NCBI GenBank assembly: GCA_003454835.1
Contig: DMTA01000465.1
Span: 1-5,376 of the forward strand
Origin: Achromobacter sp.
Lineage (GTDB): Bacteria; Pseudomonadota; Gammaproteobacteria; Burkholderiales; Burkholderiaceae_B
DNA: 5,376 nucleotides
Reading direction: 5' to 3'
Part shown: positions 1 to 5,376 of the stretch, one piece after another
How positions within the stretch are numbered: position 1 is the first letter of the stretch
Layout of the letters: each line of letters begins with the position of its first letter
Translations under genes and position numbers: made by a program
Notes under the pieces: generated by a model
Seen by the model: only the letters and a program-made list of their open reading frames with translations
What the model was told of the DNA's origin: nothing
Databases searched by the model: none

Positions 1-69
1 GGCCCACGCCGCGCCGGGCGTCGCAAGAACGCCGACCATGGCCAGCCTACGCGCCCCACGGCCAGCCAC
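1..69 (-). CDS. Possible 5' end of an exported protein, cut by the left edge
   Basis: One minus-strand frame is open from just after the MFS stop to the window edge. Read from a GTG at 69, it gives 23 residues resembling a signal peptide: a basic start (RGARR), a hydrophobic stretch (LAMVGVLATPGA) and a final AWA that fits a signal-peptidase site. A GGAG at 80-83 lies 10 bases before this GTG, and 4 bases before an alternative in-frame TTG at 75. A second frame with an ATG at 98 is also open to the edge but gives a tryptophan-rich product with no recognisable feature. If real, the gene lies downstream of the MFS gene on the same strand, with about 40 bases between them. Too little is visible to assign a family. 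The call rests only on the signal-like composition and could be chance in GC-rich DNA. Confidence 0.25.
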   Translation of the reverse strand, partial: MAGRGARRLAMVGVLATPGAAWA

Positions 70-110
70 CGCCAACCCGCTCCAGCAATCGCACTCATCG
101 CCAGCCACAA

Positions 111-1331
111 TCACGCAGCTATCCGCCGCCGAACCTTTTCGGCACACATCACCAGCGGCACTGCTCCGGCCGCGCATATCGCCATCACCAGAAAGCCACC
201 TGGCGCATAGCTCCGGTACAAAGCGCCGCCAATCTGAATGCTCGCAAACATGAACACCCCGCCAGACAGCAACGCATACAACGCAATCGCGGACGTTTTG
301 CACGCTGCTGGAACGTGGCGAGTGATGTACCACATGATCGCGGCGTTGTTGCCCGCCAGGGTGAAGCATTGCAGCAGTTGCAGGCCCGCGATAACCGCAG
401 GATCCGTGGTGGCGGAAAGTCCCGTCCAGCGAATGGCGGTCATGACGGCCGAGGCCAGGATCAGCCACTGCGCACCCGTGCGCGCCAAAATGCGAGGCGC
501 CAGAAAGAAGAACAAAACCTCGCTCGCCACGCCCACCACCCACAGCAGCGAAATCATCGCCGTCGACAATCCGTTTGCGGTCCAGTGCAGCGTCGAATAG
601 GAATACAGAAAGCCATTGCTCGCCTGCACCAGCGAAGCGGCCGCGATGCACAACAGTAGCGGGCGATCCCGAAGGACGTCGCGCATGGGCAGGCGTGTGC
701 GGTCGGCGAGGGCTTCGTGGGCTGCGGGCCGTGCCGCTTGAGGCAACAGACGCACGCACGCCAAACACGCGACGATCAGCAGGATCGACAGCCACATCAC
801 CCAGTCCGTGTCGAACGTCTTGATCAAATAGCCGCCTGCCACCGTCACCGTCGCAAATCCCAACGACCCGCACGCGCGCATCACCGTGTACGAATTGCCT
901 TGTCCCCGCCCGCTTGCAATGGCCATCCGGTCCATCAGCGGCAGTACGGCGGGAAACACCGCGTTCAGCAGCAACGTGATCGCCAGCAGCCAAGCTGAAC
1001 TCTGGCTGAACGGATAGCAAACGAAAAGCACCAGTGATGCGGCCAGCGCCGATGCGATCAGCGCGTGGGCGCGGCCGGTCTGGTCCGCGACGTGCGCCAC
1101 GATCGGCGTCGACAGGATCTTGGGTAGAAACGACGTGGCGACGATCAGCCCGATCAGCGCCGGGTCCAGCCCCCGGCTGGCGAACCACAAGGGCAAAAAT
1201 GGGATGCTTACGCCCTGCAGGCCGTAATACAGGAAATAGAACCCGTGCAACGCGATAGCGCCTTGCCTGGCGTCGGGATTGCCGCGCATGGTGGTGAAGA
1301 AATTTGGGGGATACACGAAGCGGCGTAGCAT
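111..1331 (-). CDS. MFS transporter, HcaT-like (3-phenylpropionate permease-type)
   Basis: Predicted inner-membrane major facilitator of about 406 residues, the usual size for a 12-helix carrier. The first helix (about residues 24-46, GAIALHGFYFLYYGLQG) leads into PFLPLWF and a short loop. The conserved loop between helices 2 and 3 is present as VADQTGR (about 81-87), a variant of MFS motif A. A polar central loop (about 200-220) separates two six-helix halves. The arrangement resembles the HcaT/MFS_1-like group, whose characterised member is linked to phenylpropionate uptake; the substrate here is unknown. The start is uncertain. ATG 1331 has AAGGAG only one base upstream, which is too close to be ideal. 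ATG 1289 would place the first helix about 10 residues in, as in HcaT, but has no Shine-Dalgarno. TTG 1361 and ATG 1355 are also in frame but overlap the proposed dps -35 box. Divergent from the Dps gene. Confidence 0.88.
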   Translation of the reverse strand: MLRRFVYPPNFFTTMRGNPDARQGAIALHGFYFLYYGLQGVSIPFLPLWFASRGLDPALIGLIVATSFLPKILSTPIVAHVADQTGRAHALIASALAASLVLFVCYPFSQSSAWLLAITLLLNAVFPAVLPLMDRMAIASGRGQGNSYTVMRACGSLGFATVTVAGGYLIKTFDTDWVMWLSILLIVACLACVRLLPQAARPAAHEALADRTRLPMRDVLRDRPLLLCIAAASLVQASNGFLYSYSTLHWTANGLSTAMISLLWVVGVASEVLFFFLAPRILARTGAQWLILASAVMTAIRWTGLSATTDPAVIAGLQLLQCFTLAGNNAAIMWYITRHVPAACKTSAIALYALLSGGVFMFASIQIGGALYRSYAPGGFLVMAICAAGAVPLVMCAEKVRRRIAA

Positions 1332-1354
1332 ACTCCTTCGCCGCGCCCGGCCCA

Positions 1355-1383
1355 TTGGCAAAGCGCCTGCCCGGATTTACGCT
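1355..1383 (+). promoter_or_regulatory. Candidate sigma70 promoter for the Dps gene
   Basis: TTGGCA at 1355-1360 matches five of six -35 consensus bases. A 17-base spacer separates it from TACGCT at 1378-1383, which keeps the key T, A and final T of a -10 box. Transcription would start near 1390, leaving a leader of about 64 bases before the Dps ATG. Found by eye, not by scoring, in a GC-rich gap where such a match is less likely by chance. The -35 box lies against the first possible codons of the divergent MFS gene. Confidence 0.4.
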
Positions 1384-1439
1384 AACGCCACGCGATGCGA
1401 TTCCGTTCGCGCCGCGATCGTGTTTTCCGTTTCATATCC

Positions 1440-1444
1440 AGGAG
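1440..1444 (+). promoter_or_regulatory. Ribosome binding site of the Dps gene
   Basis: AGGAG lies 9 bases before ATG 1454. It fixes the Dps start at 1454 rather than at the upstream in-frame codons from 1304, which would add about 50 residues with no family resemblance. Confidence 0.8.
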
Positions 1445-1453
1445 CTGCGATTC

Positions 1454-2005
1454 ATGGCCAAGAAACTGAATGACAAGACCACCAAGGCGCTGAAGGACCG
1501 CCGCAAGGCGCCGCTGGCGACGCCCACCGATCTGTCGTCGGACGCCACCCGCGACATCTCCGCGGCGCTGAACCAGATACTGGCCGACGTGTTTGCCCTG
1601 TATCTGAAAACCAAGAACTTTCATTGGCACGTCAGCGGCCCGCACTTTCGCGATTACCACCTGCTGCTCGACGAACAGGGCGATCAGCTCTTTGCCATGA
1701 CGGACCCCATCGCCGAACGCATCCGCAAGATTGGCGGCACCACGCTGCGGTCCATCGGGCATATCTCGCGGTCGCAGCGCATTGCCGACAACGACGCCGA
1801 CTACGTGCAGCCGCTGGACATGCTGGCCGAACTGCGCGAAGACAACAAGGTGCTGGCGGCCTCGCTGCGCGAAGCGCATAACGTCACCGACGAGCACCGC
1901 GATATCGCCAGCTCCAGCCTCATAGAAAACTGGATCGACGAGACCGAGCGGCGCACGTGGTTCCTGTTCGAAGCCAGTCGTCAGGGCGATTCGACGGGGC
2001 ATTAA
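1454..2005 (+). CDS. dps: Dps-family DNA-protecting ferritin-like protein
   Basis: Predicted 183-residue cytoplasmic Dps protein. Family members form 12-subunit shells that oxidise ferrous iron with hydrogen peroxide, store the ferric core and often bind DNA in stress or stationary phase. The ferroxidase residues are all present with the spacing of E. coli Dps: H57 (in FHWHV), H69 and D73 (in YHLLLD), D84 and E88 (in DPIAER). The N-terminal 18 residues are strongly basic (K3, K4, K8, K11, K14, R16, R17, K18). This resembles the lysine-rich tail that lets E. coli Dps bind DNA, so DNA binding is likely but inferred. Helix-rich sequence continues to the end with no C-terminal extension. The length is slightly above the 167 residues of E. 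coli Dps. A good ribosome site supports the start. It is a single-gene unit, divergent from the MFS gene and convergent with the RidA gene. No convincing OxyR site was seen. Confidence 0.95.
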   Translation: MAKKLNDKTTKALKDRRKAPLATPTDLSSDATRDISAALNQILADVFALYLKTKNFHWHVSGPHFRDYHLLLDEQGDQLFAMTDPIAERIRKIGGTTLRSIGHISRSQRIADNDADYVQPLDMLAELREDNKVLAASLREAHNVTDEHRDIASSSLIENWIDETERRTWFLFEASRQGDSTGH

Positions 2006-2049
2006 GCGGCCTATACGGGTGGGCCTGCACCGGCACACGTGAACCATGA

Positions 2050-2075
2050 CGGGTCCGGCCTCGGGCCTGATCCCG
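2050..2075. terminator. GC-rich hairpin in the convergent gap, possible terminator
   Basis: An imperfect inverted repeat 45 bases past the Dps stop. The outer stem is CGGG (2050-2053) with CCCG (2072-2075). Next come two more pairs with a one-base bulge and a mismatch. The inner stem is GGCC/GGCC around a TCG loop. It should fold stably in RNA from either strand. No run of T follows on either strand, so it is not a classical intrinsic terminator. It could be a pause or 3'-end stabilising structure, or assist Rho-dependent ending. Confidence 0.35.
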
Positions 2076-2106
2076 AAAGCCAGACTCCACGCGCCGCAGG
2101 CAGCCA

Positions 2107-2127
2107 CGGCACGGATGGATCGTGCCG
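2107..2127. terminator. Perfect 7-bp hairpin in the convergent gap
   Basis: CGGCACG at 2107-2113 pairs perfectly with CGTGCCG at 2121-2127 around a 7-base loop (GATGGAT). It lies between the ends of the convergent Dps and RidA genes, so it could serve transcripts from both sides. It has no T-run. A further 5-bp stem (2143-2147 with 2155-2159) overlaps the RidA stop codon. Termination is inferred only from position and structure. Confidence 0.3.
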
Positions 2128-2151
2128 CGCGTCCCCGAGCATCCGCCCGGC

Positions 2152-2643
2152 CTAGGCGGGCTTGTCCACCAGCGCACTCAGTTCCACTTCCGCCCAACAT
2201 CCGCCGGGCAGGCTGCTGACGCCGATCGCGGTGCGCGCAGGGCGCGGCATTCCCGCAAATGCGGCTTGCAGCACCTGCGACGCGCCATCCAGCACCGCGC
2301 TGTGCTCACCGAAGTTCGCGTCGGTGCGCAAGTAACCGCGCAGCTGAGGAACAGCGCGCACGCGTCCCAGATCGCCGTCGCAGGCCAGGCGCAGCGCGGC
2401 CAACGCACTCAAGGCCGCTTGTGCGCACGCCTGGCGCGCCGGTTCCAGGTCCGCGCCTTTACGGCACACGCCAACGATCGGAACGCCATCCAGGCGGCTG
2501 GCTTGCCCGCTGACATGCACCAGGATTGCGCCCGGCAGCGCCATCTCGTGAAAGGGTGCGTAACCGCCGCGCGGAACCGGCGGATCGGGCAGACGCCAGC
2601 CTGCCGCCGTCAGCCGCGCCTCGACGGTACTTGGCCTCTTCAT
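2152..2643 (-). CDS. RidA-family (YjgF/YER057c/UK114) protein
   Basis: Predicted cytoplasmic protein of 163 residues, in the longer RidA subgroup whose N-terminus runs RLxxxGxxLPxPPxPxGxY (here residues 10-28). RidA proteins form trimers; the archetype hydrolyses reactive enamine/imine intermediates released by PLP enzymes. Visible family features are HVSGQ (43-47), GDLGRV (90-95), and R137 in PARTAIGV followed by E152. The R-to-E spacing of 15 matches R105 and E120 of E. coli RidA, so imine hydrolysis is possible, though many members of this subgroup are uncharacterised. The start is ATG 2643, which overlaps the PhzF stop as ATGA and implies translational coupling. An upstream in-frame start at 2676 would intrude 11 codons into PhzF. 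It is the last gene of the Bug-PhzF-RidA operon. Confidence 0.9.
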   Translation of the reverse strand: MKRPSTVEARLTAAGWRLPDPPVPRGGYAPFHEMALPGAILVHVSGQASRLDGVPIVGVCRKGADLEPARQACAQAALSALAALRLACDGDLGRVRAVPQLRGYLRTDANFGEHSAVLDGASQVLQAAFAGMPRPARTAIGVSSLPGGCWAEVELSALVDKPA

Positions 2644-3518
2644 GCCATCCATTGCGTATCGCCGCCAAGCCAGCAACCGGGCGCATCGCCGCGCCGACGC
2701 AACTGGATCGCCGAGGGCGAGCCCATCGCCACGCCCTGGCGCACGGTGAACACGCCGTCCGCGGGCGCGTTACCGGTCTCGTTCAGGAATCCCCACAAGG
2801 CCGCGGCCGCAATCCCCGTCGCGGCGTCTTCCGGGTAGCCCGAGGACTTGGGGAACTGACGCGCGCTTGCGCCTTCCGGCGTCAGCGCATACGGATAGAG
2901 TCCCGTCGAGCCGATGCCTTCGCACACATCGCGAATGGCGGCGAAGTCGGGCGCAAGCGCATCCAGCGCGGTGGCAGTCGGAAGCTTGACAAGTGTCTTC
3001 ACCCGGCTCGTGCTGGCGTTGATCATGTGCAGCCCGGGCAAGTTGGGGTCAATGCGCAGCACCTCGGCAATCGTGCGGACAGCTTCCGGCGTCAGATCGG
3101 AGGTCGTGACTGCTGGCTGCGACACCCACGCACGCTGTCGGGCGTCGTCCCATTCGACGTCCACGCTGCCGCTCAGCGTCTGGACGCGCGTGCGGGGCGT
3201 GGTCCAACGGTTCCATTGCCGCAGCGCCCAAAGCGTGCCCACGGTCGCGTGGCCGCACATCTCCATTTCGTGGCCCGGCACGAAAAAGCGCAGCCGGCAC
3301 AGATGGCCGTCCAGGTCCGCAGGCAGAACGAACGACGATTCATGGCCATGTTCCGCGGCCAGCGCCTGCATGGCGCCGGCAGTCATGCCTTGCGCGTCCA
3401 GCACCAGCGGCACCGGATTGCCGCCATGCGGGGCGGTGGCATCGACGAATACGCGCAGCAGGACCGCCTGCCCGGCGCGCGGCTCGGTGGGGGCGGGAGA
3501 GAAAGCGGGCTTAGTCAA
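2640..3518 (-). CDS. PhzF-family isomerase/epimerase-like protein
   Basis: Predicted 292-residue cytoplasmic enzyme of the PhzF superfamily, which shares the two-lobed diaminopimelate-epimerase fold. The phenazine enzyme PhzF isomerises dihydro-hydroxyanthranilate, but most homologues have unknown substrates and no phenazine genes are seen here. Features in order: VFVDATAPHGGNP (23-35); E60 in HESSFVL, matching the catalytic glutamate of PhzF; CGHAT (88-92); GSTGLYPYA (203-211); and PEDAATGIAAAAL (229-241), the counterpart of the usual EDPATGSA. The proline and serine of that motif are replaced by alanine and isoleucine, but D231, T234 and G235 remain. The start is TTG 3518, supported by GGAG 6 bases upstream; the next in-frame ATG (residue 45) would delete the first strand. 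The first 18 residues extend beyond most family members. It overlaps the Bug gene by 8 bases and the RidA gene by 4. Confidence 0.92.
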   Translation of the reverse strand: MTKPAFSPAPTEPRAGQAVLLRVFVDATAPHGGNPVPLVLDAQGMTAGAMQALAAEHGHESSFVLPADLDGHLCRLRFFVPGHEMEMCGHATVGTLWALRQWNRWTTPRTRVQTLSGSVDVEWDDARQRAWVSQPAVTTSDLTPEAVRTIAEVLRIDPNLPGLHMINASTSRVKTLVKLPTATALDALAPDFAAIRDVCEGIGSTGLYPYALTPEGASARQFPKSSGYPEDAATGIAAAALWGFLNETGNAPADGVFTVRQGVAMGSPSAIQLRRRGDAPGCWLGGDTQWMA

Positions 3519-4479
3519 ACTGGACTCCGGTCTTGGTGATGAGGTCGCCCCAGAAGGCGAGGTCTTCGGATACGGCGCGCGTCAGCGCCTCGGACGTTCC
3601 CGGGCGCACGTCCACGCCCTTGGCCGCAAGGTCCGCGGCCACAGCAGGATCGCGCAATGCCGCATTCAGCGCGGCGTTCATCTTCTGCACGATCGCGTCC
3701 GGCGTCTGCTTCGGGAAGGCCAGGCCGTACCACAGCACCTGCGTGTACGCCGGCATGCCTTGCGCGGCGAAGGTCGGCACGCCCGGCAGGATCGGTGTGG
3801 GGCTGGTGGTGGCCACGGCGACCAGCTTGCCGCTCTGCACGAACGGCGCCAAGCCGACCGGGTTGTCGAACATGATGTCCACCTGTCCGCCGATCAGATC
3901 CGTGTAGGCGGGCGCCGCGCCGCGATAAGGCACGTGGGTCAGGTCCAACTGCTTGTCCTTTGTGAACATTTCGCCCAGCAGATGCGACACCGTGCCGGCG
4001 CCCACCAAGGCATACGTGCCGACGCGGCGCGCCTTCAGGGCATCGGCCACCTGGGCCACCGTGGTGGCTTTCAACGCCGGCTGCACGGCCAGCACATAGG
4101 GCGACGTGCCGATGAAGCCGGCATAGTCGAAATCCTGGGCCGGTTTGTAGGGCAGGTTCTTGTACAAGTTGGCGGCAAGCGCGGTGGTGCTGGTTGTGAC
4201 GGCCAGCGCGGTGTAGCCGTCGGGCTTGGCGCGGGCCGCTTGGCCGGAGCCGACCGTGCCGCCGGCGCCGCTGGTGTTCTGGATGATGACGTTCTGGTGC
4301 AGCTCGCGCGACAACGCGGGCTGCAAGGTGCGCAGGACCAGGTCGGTGCCGCCGCCCGGCGGAAACGGAACGATCAGGGTAATGGGCTTGTCCGGCCAGG
4401 CGGACTGCGCCAGGGCGCCGGTGGCCGGCAAGGCCAATATGGCGGCGGATAGCAATGCGACAGGTAGTGCGCGGATCAT
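3511..4479 (-). CDS. Bug-family (tripartite tricarboxylate transporter) periplasmic solute-binding protein
   Basis: Predicted 322-residue exported protein of the Bug/TctC family, periplasmic receptors for carboxylates and other small solutes. A Sec signal peptide spans residues 1-24 (basic MIR, hydrophobic core, ALA before Q25). The mature protein begins with the family hallmark WPDKPITLIVPFPPGGGTD (28-46). The second hallmark follows as GAGGTVGSGQAARAKPDGYT (71-90). Family-typical segments later include VPYRGAAPAYTDLIGGQVD and LPGVPTFAAQGMP. Length is normal for the family. The start at ATG 4479 is supported by AAGGGG 6 bases upstream; the open frame continues upstream past 5000 but has no family features there. 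It is first in the Bug-PhzF-RidA operon and divergent from an AraC regulator. No TctA or TctB membrane subunits are in the window, a common situation for Bug genes. The ligand cannot be told from sequence. Confidence 0.95.
   Translation of the reverse strand: MIRALPVALLSAAILALPATGALAQSAWPDKPITLIVPFPPGGGTDLVLRTLQPALSRELHQNVIIQNTSGAGGTVGSGQAARAKPDGYTALAVTTSTTALAANLYKNLPYKPAQDFDYAGFIGTSPYVLAVQPALKATTVAQVADALKARRVGTYALVGAGTVSHLLGEMFTKDKQLDLTHVPYRGAAPAYTDLIGGQVDIMFDNPVGLAPFVQSGKLVAVATTSPTPILPGVPTFAAQGMPAYTQVLWYGLAFPKQTPDAIVQKMNAALNAALRDPAVAADLAAKGVDVRPGTSEALTRAVSEDLAFWGDLITKTGVQFD
3525..3528 (-). promoter_or_regulatory. Ribosome binding site deciding the TTG start of the PhzF gene
   Basis: On the minus strand GGAG lies 6 bases before TTG 3518, an ideal spacing. 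It sits inside the last codons of the Bug gene. It is the main reason for accepting a TTG start here, since no ATG or GTG nearby preserves the N-terminal PhzF fold. Confidence 0.7.
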
Positions 4480-4698
4480 CGGTTTCCCCTTGTGCTGGTT
4501 TGAATGACCCAGATCGTAGGCAAGGGAAGCGGACGGCGGCGAACCACGGCGCGACAACGGATGATCCCGCACGCGACAGCGGCTGGGCCGGGCGCGTTGC
4601 CGCCCTTGCGGGAAAGCCGCCGCGCGCCGATACTGGCCGCACGCCCAATCCCGCCGTTGCCAGCGCCGTCTGGCGCAGCACCCGCATTGCCCGCCGCC
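4480..4698. promoter_or_regulatory. Divergent regulatory gap between the Bug operon and the AraC gene
   Basis: About 219 bases between divergent starts, the expected place for the operators of the AraC-family regulator. On the minus strand, AAGGGG (4486-4491) is the Bug ribosome site. TACGAT (4513-4518) is a possible -10 box, but no good -35 lies at the right distance, as is usual for activator-dependent promoters. The heptamer CGTTGCC occurs at 4595-4601 and 4655-4661, exactly 60 bases apart, which is weak evidence for operator repeats in such GC-rich sequence. No clear long palindrome was seen. Confidence 0.5.
4606..4634 (+). promoter_or_regulatory. Candidate sigma70 promoter for the AraC-family gene
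   Basis: TTGCGG (4606-4611), a 17-base spacer and GATACT (4629-4634) make a moderate promoter match. Transcription would begin near 4641, about 58 bases before ATG 4699. If real, it rules out translation from the upstream in-frame ATG codons at 4504 and 4561. Identified by eye only. Confidence 0.35.
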
Positions 4699-5376
4699 AT
4701 GATGCGTTCTGTTCCGCTGTCTTCCAAACAGGGCCTGATTGCCCAGACCGGCTTCGCGCTTGCCGCCAGCCGGCAGCCGCGCTACGCGTTTCAGTGGCAC
4801 GAGCACGACTGCGCCATGTTGCTGTGGCCGCGTGCCGGCGCTCTGGACAGCGCCTGGCGCGACGAGGAGGGCGCTCGCCGCCGCTGCCGGTTGGTAAGGG
4901 GACAGGCGCTGCTGCTGCCGTCGCACGTCGAGCACAGCACGCGCGCCGAAAGCGTGGCGCAGCAGCATGGTGAACTCTATCTGGCCCCGGATCTGTTGAG
5001 GTCCTGCCAGGCAGGAGGCGTGCTGCAGTTGGATGGCGCCGCGCAGGCCATGCTGGACGCGCTTTGGATGCCGGCGATGTCGGCGGCGGCGCTGCCGATG
5101 CTGGTCGAGGCGCTGATTGTGCAGCTCGGCGCCAGTCATCGCCTGCAGGCGCAGGTTCAGGCGGTTCAGCCGCAGCTGCCGCTTGCCCGGCAATGGGTGG
5201 CGCTGTTACGCGAGCGACTGGAGGCGGGGCAGCCACTACCCGCGATTTCTGATTCGGCCAGCATGCTTGGCGCGACCCCCCGCACCTTGCAGCGCGCCTG
5301 CCTCGAGGCCTACGGACGGTCTCCCATCGCGCTGCGGCGGCTGGTGCTGGCGCAGGCGGCGCGCCAGCGGCTTGCG
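4699..5376 (+). CDS. AraC-family transcriptional regulator, cut by the right edge
   Basis: The first 226 residues of a regulator whose frame is still open at the window end. The N-terminal half is a cupin-like sensor: FQWHEHD (31-37) carries the HxH pattern and LLLPSHVEHS (71-80) matches the PxxxxH strand of AraC-type cupins. The C-terminal part begins the AraC DNA-binding domain from about residue 161. Its first helix-turn-helix lies near 183-201 (ISDSASMLGATPRTLQRAC), followed by the YGRSPIALRRLVLAQAAR linker helix. The second helix-turn-helix lies beyond the edge. The start is uncertain: ATG 4699 or 4702 fits the family but has no clear ribosome site. The frame is open upstream to ATG 4504, encoding an Ala/Pro/Arg-rich stretch that looks non-coding. 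Position divergent from the Bug operon suggests it regulates that operon; the inducer is unknown. Confidence 0.88.
   Translation, partial: MMRSVPLSSKQGLIAQTGFALAASRQPRYAFQWHEHDCAMLLWPRAGALDSAWRDEEGARRRCRLVRGQALLLPSHVEHSTRAESVAQQHGELYLAPDLLRSCQAGGVLQLDGAAQAMLDALWMPAMSAAALPMLVEALIVQLGASHRLQAQVQAVQPQLPLARQWVALLRERLEAGQPLPAISDSASMLGATPRTLQRACLEAYGRSPIALRRLVLAQAARQRLA

Noticed and set aside
1382..2200. 272-codon open frame antisense to the Dps gene
   Set aside because: The opposite strand is a clear Dps with all ferroxidase residues. The antisense product has no family features and is a typical third-position GC shadow.
2526..3539. 337-codon plus-strand frame opposite the PhzF gene
   Set aside because: PhzF has its conserved motifs in order on the minus strand; this frame is a low-complexity shadow.
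2914..4452. 512-codon plus-strand open frame across the PhzF and Bug genes
   Set aside because: It spans two well-supported minus-strand genes and their junction. Its product is Arg/Gly/Ala-rich with no recognisable domain.
4595..4661. CGTTGCC repeated 60 bases apart as an AraC operator pair
   Set aside because: The heptamer is short and GC-rich, flanks are not shared, and AraC half-sites are usually longer and closer; kept only as a weak note in the gap entry.
4455..4973. 172-codon plus-strand frame over the gap and AraC start
   Set aside because: It lies in another frame from the cupin and helix-turn-helix residues of AraC and shows no domain.
4480..5193. Upstream extension of the Bug frame to 560 codons
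   Set aside because: The signal peptide and ribosome site place the start at 4479. The extra part is antisense to AraC and would bury the signal peptide inside the protein.
3515..5236. 573-codon minus-strand frame overlapping the Bug gene, the gap and the AraC gene
   Set aside because: It is out of frame with the Bug protein, crosses the divergent gap and lies antisense to AraC. Its composition is Arg/Ala/Pro-rich, a shadow.
1..5376. Mobile element, CRISPR array, tRNA or other RNA gene
   Set aside because: No terminal inverted repeats, transposase-like frames, regularly spaced repeats or tRNA-like cloverleaf arms were seen on either strand.

Overview
The window is GC-rich (roughly two thirds G+C by eye) and densely coded. 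It looks like chromosome of a betaproteobacterium of the Bordetella/Achromobacter group (Alcaligenaceae, Burkholderiales). The main reason is a Bug-type (tripartite tricarboxylate transporter) periplasmic binding protein, a family greatly expanded in that group. That gene lies divergent from a regulator and has no membrane transporter genes beside it, which is a common arrangement there. The taxonomic call is inference from gene content and base composition, not from a search.

Layout, left to right. At 1-75 (minus) there may be the first codons of an exported protein running off the left edge. At 111-1331 (minus) is an MFS transporter of the HcaT-like type. At 1454-2005 (plus) is a Dps-family ferritin-like protein, divergent from the transporter, with a plausible sigma70 promoter in the shared gap. 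At 2006-2151 is a short convergent gap with two GC-rich hairpins and no gene. From 4479 down to 2152 (minus) is a tight three-gene operon: a Bug solute-binding protein, a PhzF-family isomerase/epimerase-like enzyme, and a RidA-family protein. The first junction is an 8-base overlap and the second a 4-base ATGA overlap. At 4480-4698 is a divergent regulatory gap. From 4699 to the right edge (plus) is an AraC-family regulator, cut off inside its DNA-binding domain.

How they may work together. The AraC regulator most likely controls the divergent operon. The Bug protein would capture a small, probably carboxylated, solute in the periplasm. The PhzF-like and RidA-like proteins would act on it or its products in the cytoplasm, since an isomerase plus an enamine/imine hydrolase suits an amino-acid-like or enamine-forming substrate. 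No substrate can be named from sequence. Dps (iron storage and DNA protection) and the MFS transporter look like independent units. Nothing indicates a mobile element, CRISPR array or RNA gene. The most notable item is the compact Bug-PhzF-RidA-AraC module; the rest is ordinary chromosomal content.
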